NCBI GenBank assembly: GCA_907165275.2
Contig: OU015650.1
Coordinates: 1,580,001-1,644,000, forward strand
Direction: 5' to 3'
From: Zygaena filipendulae
Lineage: Eukaryota; Arthropoda; Insecta; Lepidoptera; Zygaenidae
DNA length: 64,000 bases
The notes below the pieces were generated by a model. It made no database searches, had not been told where the DNA came from, and was given only the letters and a program-made list of their open reading frames with translations. Of this stretch, positions 21,321 to 32,232 are shown piece after piece. Numbering within the stretch: the first letter of the stretch is position 1; each line of letters starts with the position of its first letter. Both the position numbers and the translations under genes were made by a program.

Positions 21321-21834
21321 TTCGAATTGGGGCTCTATTGAAAATCAGCGGTGTGGGCCGCAACATATTAATCGTTAATAATTTAGCGCTCATACAAGTA
21401 CCTATTCTAAAGTGCTTTTTTGTGTAGTGTATGTGTTTTTTGCTAGATAATGTTTATCCTGTAATCCTGTATTATCTTTATTGACTTTAGTGACTTTATT
21501 AACACTAATAACTACAGGGTACACACGGAAAAAAGAAGAGCGCAGGATAGTCAGAACGTGACAATTAACCATTAGTAAGCTGGAGATGTCAGTGTTCAAC
21601 ACAATTTGCAGACGAGAAGTTTATGTAAAGTCCACTTTATGTGAAGTTTCACATCAAACCTCTTTCACCGCCCTTTATATCAACATTGTGTGGTCCAAGA
21701 ATCTATTTCAAGACGAAAGATAAACATGGTAAACAAAGTAAATAAAGATTACAAATCTCTTATTTATAATATTATATAATAACAATATTAGTAGTAGGTT
21801 AGTAGTATCAAAAGTAGAGTACAGTATTGCATAA

Positions 21835-22475
21835 TATATTTTTCATTACTCATACTCGGAAAGTAGGTCTGAAGTTGACTGAGAAGCGGGTTGAAATTAA
21901 CCCTTTTCAGCCCTAGGGAGAATCGCTTTCAACTGACAACTGTCAAATTATAAAAAAAAAACTAGGTCTATTTTCACATTTCTATTGAACCATGTTTCAA
22001 CTTTCTATACAGCCAGCGCGATGTAAAATTGAAATAACGTAAAGTTTAAGTAGGTATTAATTAAAATAAAATTCACTCACTTTTTCCTAAGCTAATTCCT
22101 ATTTATATTTTTTTATTTTCTTTAATTAATACTTCATAATTAAAGAAAATATTTTTTTTAGGTCGCCACAATGTAAATAAAAAATACTACTTAATAATTA
22201 AAGAAAATATTTTTTTAGGTCGCCACAATGTAAATAAAAAATACTGGCTGAATAGCTAGCCGGCCAAAGAAAAAGAAATAGGTGGGAAAGTGTCAAGCGA
22301 CTATCCGATCTTCACTCATTTTTTCTTTAGCTAATTCCTATTTTTATTTTGACTTTCCTTGCATTCGTAATGAAAAGCACAGTGTTACCCTCGGGAGAAA
22401 GACTTATTTAGTCCCGAGACGGGGTTTGGCGCCCGAGCGTAGCGATTTACTTTCACCCCTAGGATAACAATGTAC
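21835..22475 (+). repeat. Dispersed repeat R, copy 1
   Basis: Includes CATACTCGGAAAGTAGGTCTG, GCCCTAGGGAGAATCGC, GAAAAGCACAGTGTTA and CGGGAGAAAGA blocks. The same blocks lie inverted at 24340..24775, so these are two oppositely oriented copies of one element. No inverted ends or coding region recognised. Confidence 0.6.
22131..22246. repeat. 58-bp tandem duplication within repeat R
   Basis: The text TAATTAAAGAAAATATTTTT through GGTCGCCACAATG and an AT-rich end occurs twice, back to back, with one base-length difference in the T-run. Confidence 0.75.
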
Positions 22476-22836
22476 TATTAAATGAGGGCAAAATTTTTCT
22501 GAATCGTAAAGGTATAAATGTATCCACATATTTTCACAAATCTCGCCGGCAATCTTATTCCACTAAGTACCTAGCCCATGAATAAAAATCTCTGCCCCAA
22601 GAAATTTACGACCAGGAAATTGGTTTAAACTGTATAGTCCGTTGAACCAATCCTTTAAAAACGCATTACAAGTATAGGTATTTGAGAACTTTTTAAATTT
22701 TTTCTCAACTAGTGATAAAAGAGCACAAAAATCCTATAATTGACTCTTACTCAATAGAAATACCAGTATGTACAAACAATTTAATATTTTTACCACCACA
22801 TTATTAAAAGGGGGTGTCAAAATTCACATATTAATT
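22476..22836. other. Intergenic DNA, no element recognised
   Basis: AT-rich stretch between repeat R and a Lep1-like copy. Nothing assignable. Confidence 0.4.
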
Positions 22837-23043
22837 ACTAGCTTTTTCACCCGCGGTTTCACACGCGTTAATTTCGGAGTTCCCGCGGGAGTTCCGGGAT
22901 AAAAAGTACCCTATGTCCTTCTCTATACCCCTGACAATGTGTATGCAAAATTTCATGATAATCGGTTGAGCCGTTAAGGCGTGAAAGCGTAACAGACAGA
23001 CAGACAGAGTTATTACTTTCGCATTTATAATATTAAGTAGGGA
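22837..23043 (-). mobile_element. Lep1-like repeat, full length
   Basis: From ACTAGCTTTTTCACCCGCGG to TTATAATATTAAGTAGG. A (CAGA)n stretch lies near the 5' end, where other copies carry CAAA or CATC units. Confidence 0.65.
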
Positions 23044-23355
23044 TTGTCCTTGGTAATCTTTATGAATACTACAGCAGTAAAACATACCTACCTACACTGT
23101 AGCGTACTATAGCACAACAATAAGCTAATATCTAAATACGAATTCTTTTATCAGCAGTCGTATCACAAAAAATGCCTGTTCGATATCGTGATTCGGACTT
23201 ACTGATAAGACGAGATTCATTTTGACAGCCCGCAGCGTCGCGGCTCTATTACATATTTAGGTATGAAAACGACAAGACTTCGATGGGATCTGCTGTCGAT
23301 CAACATTATTCGATTAATGCCTCACAAAAATGCTACTCACAATTTTATACTGTTC

Positions 23356-23550
23356 ACTAGCTGACCCCCGCGGTTTCACCCGCGGTAATTTCGGAAAAAG
23401 TACGCTATGTCACTCAGGATCACTGTAGCTTCTTATAAGTGAAAGAACTTTTAAAATCCATCCAGAGATTACCACAAACTCGCAATTCACGAACGTCGAA
23501 CTCACAAACTTTTTGCTCGTTATAATATTATTATACAAGTATAGATGAGC
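23356..23550 (-). mobile_element. Lep1-like repeat, CTCAGGATCACTGTAG subfamily
   Basis: Inverse of the 4292 subfamily, with the 3' end ACTAGCTGACCCCCGCGG and the 5' end CTCGTTATAATATTATTA. Part of the CCCGGAATTCC region is deleted. Confidence 0.6.
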
Positions 23551-23649
23551 ACGGAGTTTTAACGTACAAATTGAAAGTGAAAAATCGTCATTAAGTGAAA
23601 AATCGTCATTAGTTGCATCACACCAAACATTATACGTGTGCAAAATAAT

Positions 23650-23730
23650 CTATTATACCTACTTTTTATCCCGGAATTCCTGCGGGAACTTCGAAATTAC
23701 CGGAGGTGAAACCACGGGGCACAGCTAGTA
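23650..23730 (+). repeat. Lep1-like 3' end fragment
   Basis: Only the last 80 bases of the repeat, from TTTTTATCCCGGAATTCC to CACAGCTAGT. Confidence 0.55.
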
Positions 23731-23915
23731 AAAAATAAAATAAGAAATTTATAGCACTGCGTCATTTTAATGAAATTTTATTGCACACTGATAAACTGAT
23801 AATACTTAGATAGTATTCTATTTTCTGTGCTACTATTAACAAAATAATGTAGAAAAAGTACCTAAAGTTAAACTTTAGTACTTGCCTAATGCATAATTTT
23901 TGCAAGTTATTAAGC

Positions 23916-24110
23916 ACTAGCGGTACCCCGCGGTTTCACCCGCGTTATTTTCGGAGTTCCCGCGGGAATTCCGGGATAAAAGTACCCTATGTCCTTCTCT
24001 GTACCCCAGACAACGTGTATGCAAAATTTCATGATGATCGGTTGAGCCGTTAAGGCGTGCAAGCGTAACAGACCGACAGACACAGTTACTTTCGCATTTA
24101 TAATATTGCA
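23916..24110 (-). mobile_element. Lep1-like repeat, full length
   Basis: From ACTAGCGGTACCCCGCGG to TTTATAATATTGCATG, with the well-kept CCCCAGACAACGTGTATGC and TGATGATCGGTTGAGCC motifs. Confidence 0.65.
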
Positions 24111-24339
24111 TGAAGATGAGAAACGAAATTAAAGCTGCTTGGTCAATAAAGTATGGTTTTCTATACATTGTTAGGTATTTTGTTACTTTAATTTTGTTTT
24201 TCACCTATTTTTCTATCAAAGGCACTATAAGGTGTAGGTATATGTATATCTATCTATACCAGATGATATAGGTAATAGCCAATAGACACCGTCAGAAACT
24301 ACCGTCGCGTCGGCCGGCACAGCTACTGGCTGGAAAGGA

Positions 24340-24775
24340 ATTATTATCCTAGGGGTGAAAGTAAAGGAATTGTTATCCTATTAGGGGGCGAATGAAAAGC
24401 ACAGTGTTATCCTCGGGAGAAAGATTTAATTAGTCCCTCGATCTATTGGCCAAACCCCGTCTCGGGACTAAATAAGTCTTCTCCCGAGGATAACACTGTG
24501 CTTTTCATTACGAATGCAAGGAAAGTCAAAATAAAAATAGGAATTAGCTAAAGAAAAAATGAGTGAATTTTATTTTACATAAATCAACCATTAGGTGTGC
24601 TACTGGCCAGTAAGTATGTCCCCTATGACATAAAAAAAAAATCTTGAGTTTCTGCAGTATCCAGCTGTCAGTTGAAAGCGATTCTCCCTAGGGCTGAAAA
24701 GTGTTACTTTCAACCCGCTTCTCAGGCAATTTCAGACCTACTTTCCGAGTATGAGTAATGAAAAACTATTTTATC
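24340..24775 (-). repeat. Dispersed repeat R, copy 2, with foldback
   Basis: Inverted counterpart of 21835..22475. Between about 24389 and 24515 the GAAAAGCACAGTGTTATCC and CGGGAGAAAGA blocks occur in both orientations, forming a foldback with arms of about 48 bp. A SINE 3' end (CCCCTATGACATAAAAAAA) is embedded at about 24598..24642. Confidence 0.55.
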
Positions 24776-24789
24776 ATACGTGTTCTCAT

Positions 24790-25452
24790 TACAAAAGTAA
24801 ACAAGGAGTTTTAACAATCATCGACACAAACTAACCAAAAAAATACATTAAAAACGATTTTTGTCCGTGTAACAGTAAATTTTATTACAAAAGGACCAGG
24901 AGCAGAATTCTTTTGAAATTGAAATGAAACCTCGGTGTGCTCTATATTAATTAAGTTACCTTCAGGTGACAGTGACAGGTCTCGCGATTGATCACGGCTT
25001 TCCGAGGCGTGTAAAAATAATGGACGCACTAAAATATTTCTCTCTGGAATTAATACATTTCTATTGTTAAAACAATTCGAATCGTTGTCTCTGTTATTTT
25101 AATTACTCCGAGTCCCATTAGGATTTCAATCTGAATAATATATTTGTTTAATAATGTAACTTTAAAATAAATTAGAAAGAATAATTTATTAAAAAGGTTT
25201 CCGTACCAAGTAATCATTTTAACCTTTAATGCTCAATAATTAGTATATTATTATCAAACATTTGCGATGTGAAAGAATTTCTTGAAACTACTTTTAATCA
25301 AACACATACCTACCTATCTGGCAGCATCAGCTTATTCTCAGAATCAGCAAAAAATAATTATTATAGTTATCTTATTTTAAATAATCCACAAAGTATACTA
25401 ATTTGATTATATTTTGTCAAAAATATTTTTTTTACAAAATAGATAGATCAAT
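24790..25452. other. AT-rich intergenic DNA
   Basis: No gene or element ends recognised. Confidence 0.45.
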
Positions 25453-25566
25453 CCGATGCTTAGGGTATAAGTGTACCCGATAAAAGCCAGCCTATTACGG
25501 TCTTTTAACGGGTTTGTACTCAAAAACGGCAGGCTTTTATCGGGTTTAAACCCAAGCACCGGGTTG
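25453..25566. mobile_element. Minimal palindromic MITE
   Basis: About 114 bp, consisting almost only of imperfect inverted arms (GCTTAGGGTATAAG and GTTTAAACCCAAGC), each containing a matched CCCGATAAAAGCC. The spacer is about 40 bp. Superfamily unknown. Confidence 0.5.
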
Positions 25567-25769
25567 ATGGCCCATCTATAAGTACAGATAGATTTTCTCT
25601 GGGATGATACTTATATTTTGTACGTAATGTATACGTAGGTATATTACACAATATAACACGTGAAAAGTAAAATATTTTAAAATAAAGTTTTATTCGAATT
25701 TTCTAAGAAGTTAGAAAACTAATTATAAAGATTGTCTACGAGATTTTCTATTAAAGGTTAAAAAAGTAC

Positions 25770-25875
25770 AGCTCCCCGTGACAGTGTCTCCACTGCCGTG
25801 ACCAGGATTCGAACCTGGGTTACTACGGCCACAACGTAGGGTCCTAACCACTAGACGATCACGGCTGTCGGAGCT
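25770..25875 (-). repeat. tRNA-His cassette, copy 2
   Basis: Second 106-bp unit. Relative to copy 1 it differs at one upstream base and one downstream base; a T-run follows on the minus strand. Confidence 0.7.
25794..25865 (-). tRNA. tRNA-His (anticodon GTG)
   Basis: Identical to 5357..5428 over all 72 bases, with intact acceptor, D, anticodon and T stems and a downstream T-run. Same orientation as copy 1. Confidence 0.9.
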
Positions 25876-25879
25876 GGTG

Positions 25880-27247
25880 ACATTATAGACTAAAATTACA
25901 ATCACATTTAAGAACAGCAATTTAAAGAAACTTATTCTACAAGTCTGTCTGTGACATAGAAATTCATTTAAAAACTGGCGTTCTAAATTTAGCTGCGTTA
26001 CCAAAAAATCTGGAGTACTTTCACCGCCCGCGGCTACCGTGAGCAATTGGCTGGTAACGTGCCGTATAATTGATGCCGAGGCAATCAATCCACGGTGAAA
26101 TTAAATTACGTTATTATTCGGTTAACAAATATATTTTTAACACACTTGAAATAACCGAAATCAATATCTTCCTTACCCTAAGGCGATGTACGTGTACCTA
26201 TACTGTAGGTAGCAGGTGTCACGTTCAACGAAGTATCGTTCCGATAAATGCGTTTCGCATGACGCATCTAATCGCCATAATTGAAGAAGTAGGTATATGA
26301 AGAGATTTTTATTACAAAGAAACATTGTCGTTGGCAAATTTTAATTAAGTATAGACACTATTATCAAATAAGAAAAAGAAGATAATGTACCTACCTTCTG
26401 CGATTCACATTGTCGTATGTTATCGGGCAAAAGTATAATAATAATGATAGTTGTCAGATCATGATTTACCGATATTCGTTTGACGATTTTCGATTCATTT
26501 AGCACATAATATCATCATAGGTACGAATGCTACTTTGGTTAGCGATCGTTTCGTTAACAGGTGGACTGATAGTTGAGATGTTTTACGTTATTATCATTTA
26601 ATAGCTTTAAAATAATTCGATTAATTGTATTTATTCCAAATCATAAATAATAAAAAAATAGCATATGAAAATTACAAATAAATGCGAAAGAGGAATTTTT
26701 GTATTAAAATACCCAACATAAATTCATATATTATGGTATATTAAGTAAACATACATATTGAATCAGATTTATATTTTAAGGAAGTACCTAACTATAATTC
26801 CAATTTTATTATTTGTGTTTGTTGTACTTGTATAAAACTTTGCTTATATCGTTGTTTGCTGCTAAGGCCGTCAGCCGTTCGAGTGGAGCTTCTCGAACTG
26901 TTTCGCAGATTAAACGGCTTTTTGTCTCTGTGGAAGTTCGCAGTTCATTTGTCAATACTTTCTAGACGAATGAATATAATATTTCACATTCGTTTGTCGG
27001 GACAACAACTCAAATACACAGAAAGAACAAAACAAATATGGAAATGTCTCGAATAGAATGGAAATTGCGGGTTTGTAGGCAAACAGATATAACTAATTTA
27101 TGTAACAGAGGCAAGTATGTAACAAAAGTATTTATCATGATACCTATTTACTTGAATTGTGATAAAGAAAAATGTCAACAAAGCTACAATCATAAGAAGA
27201 TAAAGGTTATAGCTATGCAGCGATTGGCATTTCTCATAGTGTATATA
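25880..27247. other. AT-rich intergenic DNA
   Basis: Mostly AT-rich. The GC-richer patches around 26020..26060 and 26860..26960 have no clear splice-bounded reading frame, and translations show no familiar motif. Confidence 0.45.
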
Positions 27248-27256
27248 GAAAACGAC

Positions 27257-27628
27257 GAAACGACAACGACACAGCGATGATAGCTCAGTGGTTGGTGCGT
27301 TCGGATTAAACGCCGCAAGGTGTAGGTTCAAACCCTAACAATGAGCTTGAGCTGTCGGTGAAGGAAAACATCGCGAGGAAACCATAGCATGGTGGTTGGG
27401 CGCTCTCTAGTGCCCGGCTGGCTAGCTACCACCTTCAAGTTGCAAATCTGTCGCGAAGCACCTAACGGTGTGTTCCGGCAGCCCCACTTGAAAGCCAGTT
27501 CCCATCCCCATTCCAGGTCGGCAACGCACCTGCATGCCTTCTGGTGTTGCAGATGTCTATGGGCGGGGGTAATCACTTACCATCAGGTGTACCACTTGCC
27601 CGTTTGCCCCCTATGACATAAAAAAAAA
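27257..27628 (+). mobile_element. tRNA-derived SINE, full length
   Basis: The head is tRNA-like (A box ATAGCTCAGTGGTTGG, B box AGGTTCAAACCC). A long body ends CCCCCTATGACATAAAAAAA. A 9-bp direct repeat GAAAACGAC flanks it (27248..27256 and 27629..27637), showing target-primed insertion. The open frames across it are not genes. Confidence 0.8.
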
Positions 27629-27639
27629 GAAAACGACAT

Positions 27640-28680
27640 ATTACAACTTTTTAAAATAATATTTATTTTGCTAATTGTTATAGTTTTACGTTCAAATAAC
27701 TTTTAGAAATGTTTAAATAATTTCGAGATAAGTGATACGTAACACTTGTCGCGTGAATTCAATGATTTAATACGAAACAAACGCATTAGATTTGCGTGCA
27801 CTGAATTTTTTGGTTGTGGAATCTAAAGCCATCAATGAAACTCGTGTCGCTGTCTTTAGAATGTTACAAATTAAAAAATAGGCACGCAATATAAGCAACA
27901 AAAATATTATGTACATATAAGCATTTTTGTCAGTCGTTGAATTTTATTATAATATATTTTTTTTTTTCAATTTATTCGGTTTATAAACAGTGTGTACAAT
28001 ATATACTTATAGTACCTTAAAGCTTAGCTAAATTTACCAATTGTACCACCAAAACCATTAACCACTAGTTACTAGAAAAAAAAAATATTGAGAAGTGGTG
28101 AATGAGATTCATCAACTGTTAAAAGTGATGGGTTATTATATTTTATATAAATATTTCTGATGCTGATTGTACATCCAGTAACAAAATTTAAGCCGAAAGC
28201 ATTAATGTTAAAAAGCAAAGTTGTACCATAAGTATTTAATTTTTAACTTTTACAATATAATTTCTAGCTAAGCTTTAAGAAACTGAATTCCTTTGGGGTG
28301 GCTTTGAAGAAAAAATTAAAAAGGTCATGCGGCGATGGTAGATTTTAATAAAAGTGAAGCCTTCTAAAGCGCTCTAAACGGACAATTTTAAGACACTTAG
28401 TTACCCGGTGATACCTGCCGAGCCTAGCGGAGCATTTCTGGAGTAATTAGTATAGAAAGAATTTTATAGAAGATATATAACTTTTTACAAATTATAGCAA
28501 TTGCAAATTTTTCATTACTGAAATTGCTCAAGATTGAGATAAATTCATGTAAAGCGTTTAACATGAAATTTAATCATACAAGTAAGCGCCGAAAAAAAAA
28601 CCTTCGTCATCAACATCATAACGTTTTAAGAGCCCCTTTTAATATTTTGACTAAAGGTTACATACGTAGGTATCTACTGG
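27640..28680. other. AT-rich intergenic DNA
   Basis: No gene, RNA or element boundary recognised; T- and A-runs near 27955 and 28075. Confidence 0.45.
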
Positions 28681-29127
28681 GTAGGTACTGTAGAGGTTGA
28701 ACGCTGTTCATCTCCATGTCAACACTGGTTGGAAACAAATTTAGAAGAAGAAAGTAATATTTCGAATTTGAATGTAATGTCATAAATATAGATTATATAC
28801 TAGCGGTTTCGCTCGCGGTAATTTTGGATTTCCCACGGGAATCCCGGGATAAAAACTATCCTATCTTTTAAGTTGGACCATATTATAAATGGTTACAAAA
28901 TTTTATCAAAATCCGTTCAGTAGTTTCGGAGTCCATCGCGGACAAACAACGTGACACGTGATTTATATATATTAGAATTATAAAAATAAGAGAATCGATT
29001 TGTTGTATGAGAACAATATGGTTTTGCTTTGAAATAAAAATATCTTTAATTAAAATAATTTGAAAATCTTTATATTCAATTGCTTAGTTTGTTAACGTTC
29101 CCGCCCCCGGGACGTTACAGTACCTAC
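28681..29127 (-). mobile_element. MITE, GTAGGTACTGTA family, with nested repeat
   Basis: Ends GTAGGTACTGTA and TACAGTACCTAC. It is the inverted homologue of 46651..46911, which is about 260 bp and uninterrupted; this copy is split by the repeat at 28797..28975. A CCCGCCCCCGGGACGTTAC block marks one end. Confidence 0.65.
28797..28975 (-). mobile_element. Hairpin repeat, TCGCTCGCGG subfamily, nested
   Basis: From ACTAGCGGTTTCGCTCGCGG to ACACGTGATTTATATATATT. The copy at 44061 has the same body in the opposite orientation. The 46651 MITE copy shows the empty target, which fixes both ends of this insertion. Confidence 0.65.
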
Positions 29128-29516
29128 CAAAAATCCGTTCATGTTTAAAATGACACAGCTTTAATGATTATATGTTGATGAAGTCGTTTCTGAGCCTAGT
29201 TAAACATTATGAATTGCTATCGGCCCTTTACAAACGACCTTTTAGGGTCGATTTTGTGTGAATAATTCAGCAGTTACATTAAACACATCAACGGTTTGAC
29301 GCGTCACGTCGGATGCGGAATACGTAATACAACTACGACCGAGATGGTACGTGATTCGTAATATTGGCTAATATTTTGTGTGGGTTTAGTTTTCGAGAAA
29401 CCATTTTGAGCTTCTCCAGTGCGCGGTTATTTTAGGGTTGCCACCCGTACAATATCCCGTACCCGTATAGTAACGTACAATTTTTCGATCAACTGTATAA
29501 TAATTAATATTATATT
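29128..29516. other. Intergenic DNA, no element recognised
   Basis: Short stretch between repeats, with an AGGGTTGCCACCCGTAC stretch near 29435 that may be a remnant end of a hAT-like element. Confidence 0.35.
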
Positions 29517-29825
29517 ACTAACTGTGCCCCGTGGTTTCACCCTCGTGAGTTTCGGAATTCCTACAGGAAATTTTCCTTTTTTTTAAATTAAAGTAACCTA
29601 AGTTACTCCTTTTAACATCAGCTATCTGCCAGTGAAAGTCCCGTTAAAATCGGTCCAGCCGTTTCAGAGATTAGCCGGAATAAACAGATAGACAGACAGA
29701 CAGAGAAAAATTTTAATAATTGATTTTCTTACGTAAATACCGTATAAACTTTCATATGCATCTAGTGAAAAGCTGTTAATCTGGAATTACAAACAGACAC
29801 TTCAATTTTATTTATATCTATAGAT
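29517..29825 (-). mobile_element. Lep1-like repeat, long subfamily
   Basis: From ACTAACTGTGCCCCGTGG to CACTTCAATTTTATTTATAT. It contains CCGTTAAAATCGGTCCAGCC, a (CAGA)n run, and a 5' part GCTGTTAATCTGGAATTAC shared with 36840, 37738 and 43328. Confidence 0.6.
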
Positions 29826-29989
29826 AGAAAAATACTATAGTAATGCACCCGCAGCGTAGCACGGGGAATTCCAGACCGAAACGCATCCGCGGCAACAAAA
29901 GTTAACTGTCAAACTGGCAATAATTTGTCGATTGCTGGTCAAAGCGAAGAGCTGTAATAAATATACGTAGAAAAAAACATCTTCTTTAA

Positions 29990-30168
29990 ATATAAAAATG
30001 AATTATCGTTCGTCTCGAACTCGAGAATGGCTGGCTGGACCGATTTGGCTAAATTTGATCTTGAAAGATCTGTGGAAGTTCAGGAAAGAAAGATTTGAGC
30101 GATGAGAAGTTCGGAGTTCCTGCAAGAATTCCGAAATTCACGTGGGTGAAATGCGGAGCACAGCTAGT
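29990..30168 (+). mobile_element. Lep1-like repeat, GACCGATTTGG subfamily, tandem copy A
   Basis: Head AAAATGAATTATCGTTCG, body TGATCTTGAAAGATC, and a degraded 3' hairpin before CACAGCTAGT. Confidence 0.6.
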
Positions 30169-30171
30169 CTT

Positions 30172-30367
30172 TTTTATTTATACATAAAAATGAATTGCTG
30201 TTCGTTTGTCTCGCTAAAACTCGAGAATGGCTGGACCGATTTGACTAATTTTGATCTTGAAATATTTGTGGAAGTCCACGGAAGGTTTACGAGGTAAGTT
30301 AGGCTACTTTGGAGTTTCTGCGGGAATTCCTAAACTCACGCGGGTGAAACCGCGGGGCACAGCTAGT
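30172..30367 (+). mobile_element. Lep1-like repeat, GACCGATTTGG subfamily, tandem copy B
   Basis: Follows copy A after a few T-rich bases in the same orientation. Better preserved, ending GGGTGAAACCGCGGGGCAC and AGCTAGT. Confidence 0.65.
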
Positions 30368-30586
30368 ATTAAATAGAAATAAACGTATCCTTTTTCGCTG
30401 CATTTCCCAAAACTACTATATTTTCTGAAAAATACCTTTTTTTATATTAGCCTATAGGTACCTAGTATCTACAGACAGACCTATTCATATATCACACACA
30501 AAAGCGGAGCCTTCCACATTTGTTGAAATTGAAATTGTGATTGTAAACATTTGCATGCGTGACCATCTAGGGTCGTTGTTTATCCT

Positions 30587-30682
30587 ACTAATATTATAAA
30601 CGCGAAAGTTTGTTAGGATGTATGGATGGATGTATGGATGGATGGATGGATGTATGGATGGATGGATGGATGTTTACTGTAG
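30587..30682 (+). repeat. Lep1-like 5' end with (GGAT)n
   Basis: Head CCTACTAATATTATAAACGC and then about 70 bp of GGAT/GTAT units. The body and 3' hairpin are missing. A short inverted ACTGTAGATAACTATAG patch follows. Confidence 0.55.
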
Positions 30683-30719
30683 ATAACTATAGATAACTGT
30701 AGTTATAACTACAGTTATT

Positions 30720-31420
30720 TATAACTATGTTTTTTTTTTTAAATAAAATATTTGAAACTGGAAACACAAGTCTTTAATTATACCAAGCTTGGACAATGTT
30801 TCCACATCCAGAACATTAGAATGATAAATTTTTGATAAGTGGTTTTTACCATATTATTTGGACTGGTAACTGCGTGGGAACCCATGATAAAATGATAAGA
30901 TAATTCTAATATCTTCTAATCTATACTGTATATGTCTATGCAATATGTGAGTCACATCTAAGCTACATTCAAATCCATCTAGTGCAGACTAGCCAATTTT
31001 TGATATGGAAAAATAATAAACTGATAGGTACTCATAGGTACCTACCTGCTTATATTTGTTGTGGTGTCACGAAGTAATATTATCGGCTCTATATCAGCTA
31101 AAGGGCCGAGTTTAATCACCACTAGGTACCGGCGGCTGATCATAGTCCTCTATCCTCACCAATTTCCATGCTAATTAAACTGAATACATTATACATATAG
31201 ATCCATATTATCGCTTATAATGGACATCGTGTATGTAAGCTGTCCACAGGCTAAATAATGAAAATATACCTTTGAGGCAAAGGGAGTTACTGTAGTCATA
31301 AAATATAATTGCCTCCGTAAAATTGTAAACCCCGTTTAGTAAACGATTGGCATTTCAGCGGTATTTGCGTGCATTCTTATTTCTGATACTATTAAGTTTG
31401 ACCTGTACCTACACATATTC
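30720..31420. other. AT-rich intergenic DNA
   Basis: Nothing assignable. Confidence 0.4.
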
Positions 31421-31421
31421 A

Positions 31422-31545
31422 TCCTACTAATATTATAAACGCGAAAGTTTGTAAGAATGGATGGATGGATGTTTGTTACACTTTCACGCAAAAACTACTG
31501 GATGGACTTAAATGATTTTATAATTTTTATAAATTTTAAAGTTTA
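31422..31545 (+). repeat. Lep1-like 5' half
   Basis: Head CCTACTAATATTATAAACGC, short (GGAT)n, then ACACTTTCACGCAAAAACTA; ends before the hairpin. Confidence 0.5.
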
Positions 31546-31734
31546 TGTCTTTTTTACGTTTTTCTATTATGACTTAGCTTAGCCTATCACCCGGTGCTGA
31601 CTTGTCGTCGATTTACCGGACACCCTGCATATTCACGTTATATATTATGTGCGTATCGGTAATACAAACTTAACATTTTACTTGCGACCCTCCAAAAGAG
31701 GTAGGTACTCGTGTAACTTCATAAAAAGTGTCGC

Positions 31735-31965
31735 TTTGAAATTGGAACTGTTATGCGTCAGTCGCCGTGTCCCACGTGTGGGCGCCCAGTGTCACGTTCA
31801 CGCACGCCGTGGACGTATAGGCACGACACGGGCGGCGCAGCGTCGCGTCTACGGTTACCAGTGCCATGTTTTGTGAGATGTTATGTCTTTTTACGGACGG
31901 GCGGTAATCAAATAAATGTATTTTCTCGTCCGACCTGTACCGGCTTCTGTTAGACATTTGGTCTG
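31735..31965. other. GC-rich patch, possible exon, not assigned
   Basis: A GC-rich island in AT-rich DNA. The minus strand reads ALVTVDATLRRPCRAYTSTA and continues CVNVTLGAHTWDTATDA, which looks protein-like but matches no family I know and has no clear splice partners. Confidence 0.2.
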
Positions 31966-32049
31966 GCATAATAACTGATTACTTTGTGTAAAATAAGCTT
32001 ATGATGACATGATTAATGAGTCAATAACAAAAAAATAATAAGATTTTTT

Positions 32050-32232
32050 TATGATTATTTCATCCGCGGTAATTTCGGAATTCCCGCGGGAATTCCGGGA
32101 TAAAAAGTACCCTATGTTCTTCTCTGTACCCCTGACAACGTGCATGCCAAATTTAATCCAAATCCGTTCAGCTGTTTTTGCGTGATTGAGTAACAAACAT
32201 CCAAACATCCACACTTTTACTTTCATTATATT
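32050..32232 (-). mobile_element. Lep1-like repeat abutting the AGAAT array
   Basis: The GC-rich 3' side is at about 32060 (hairpin partly lost). The 5' end, ACTTTTACTTTCATTATATT, runs straight into the pentanucleotide array at 32233. Confidence 0.6.

Noticed and set aside
27328..27616. 75- and 82-codon frames between 27328 and 27616
   Set aside because: They lie inside the SINE with target duplications.
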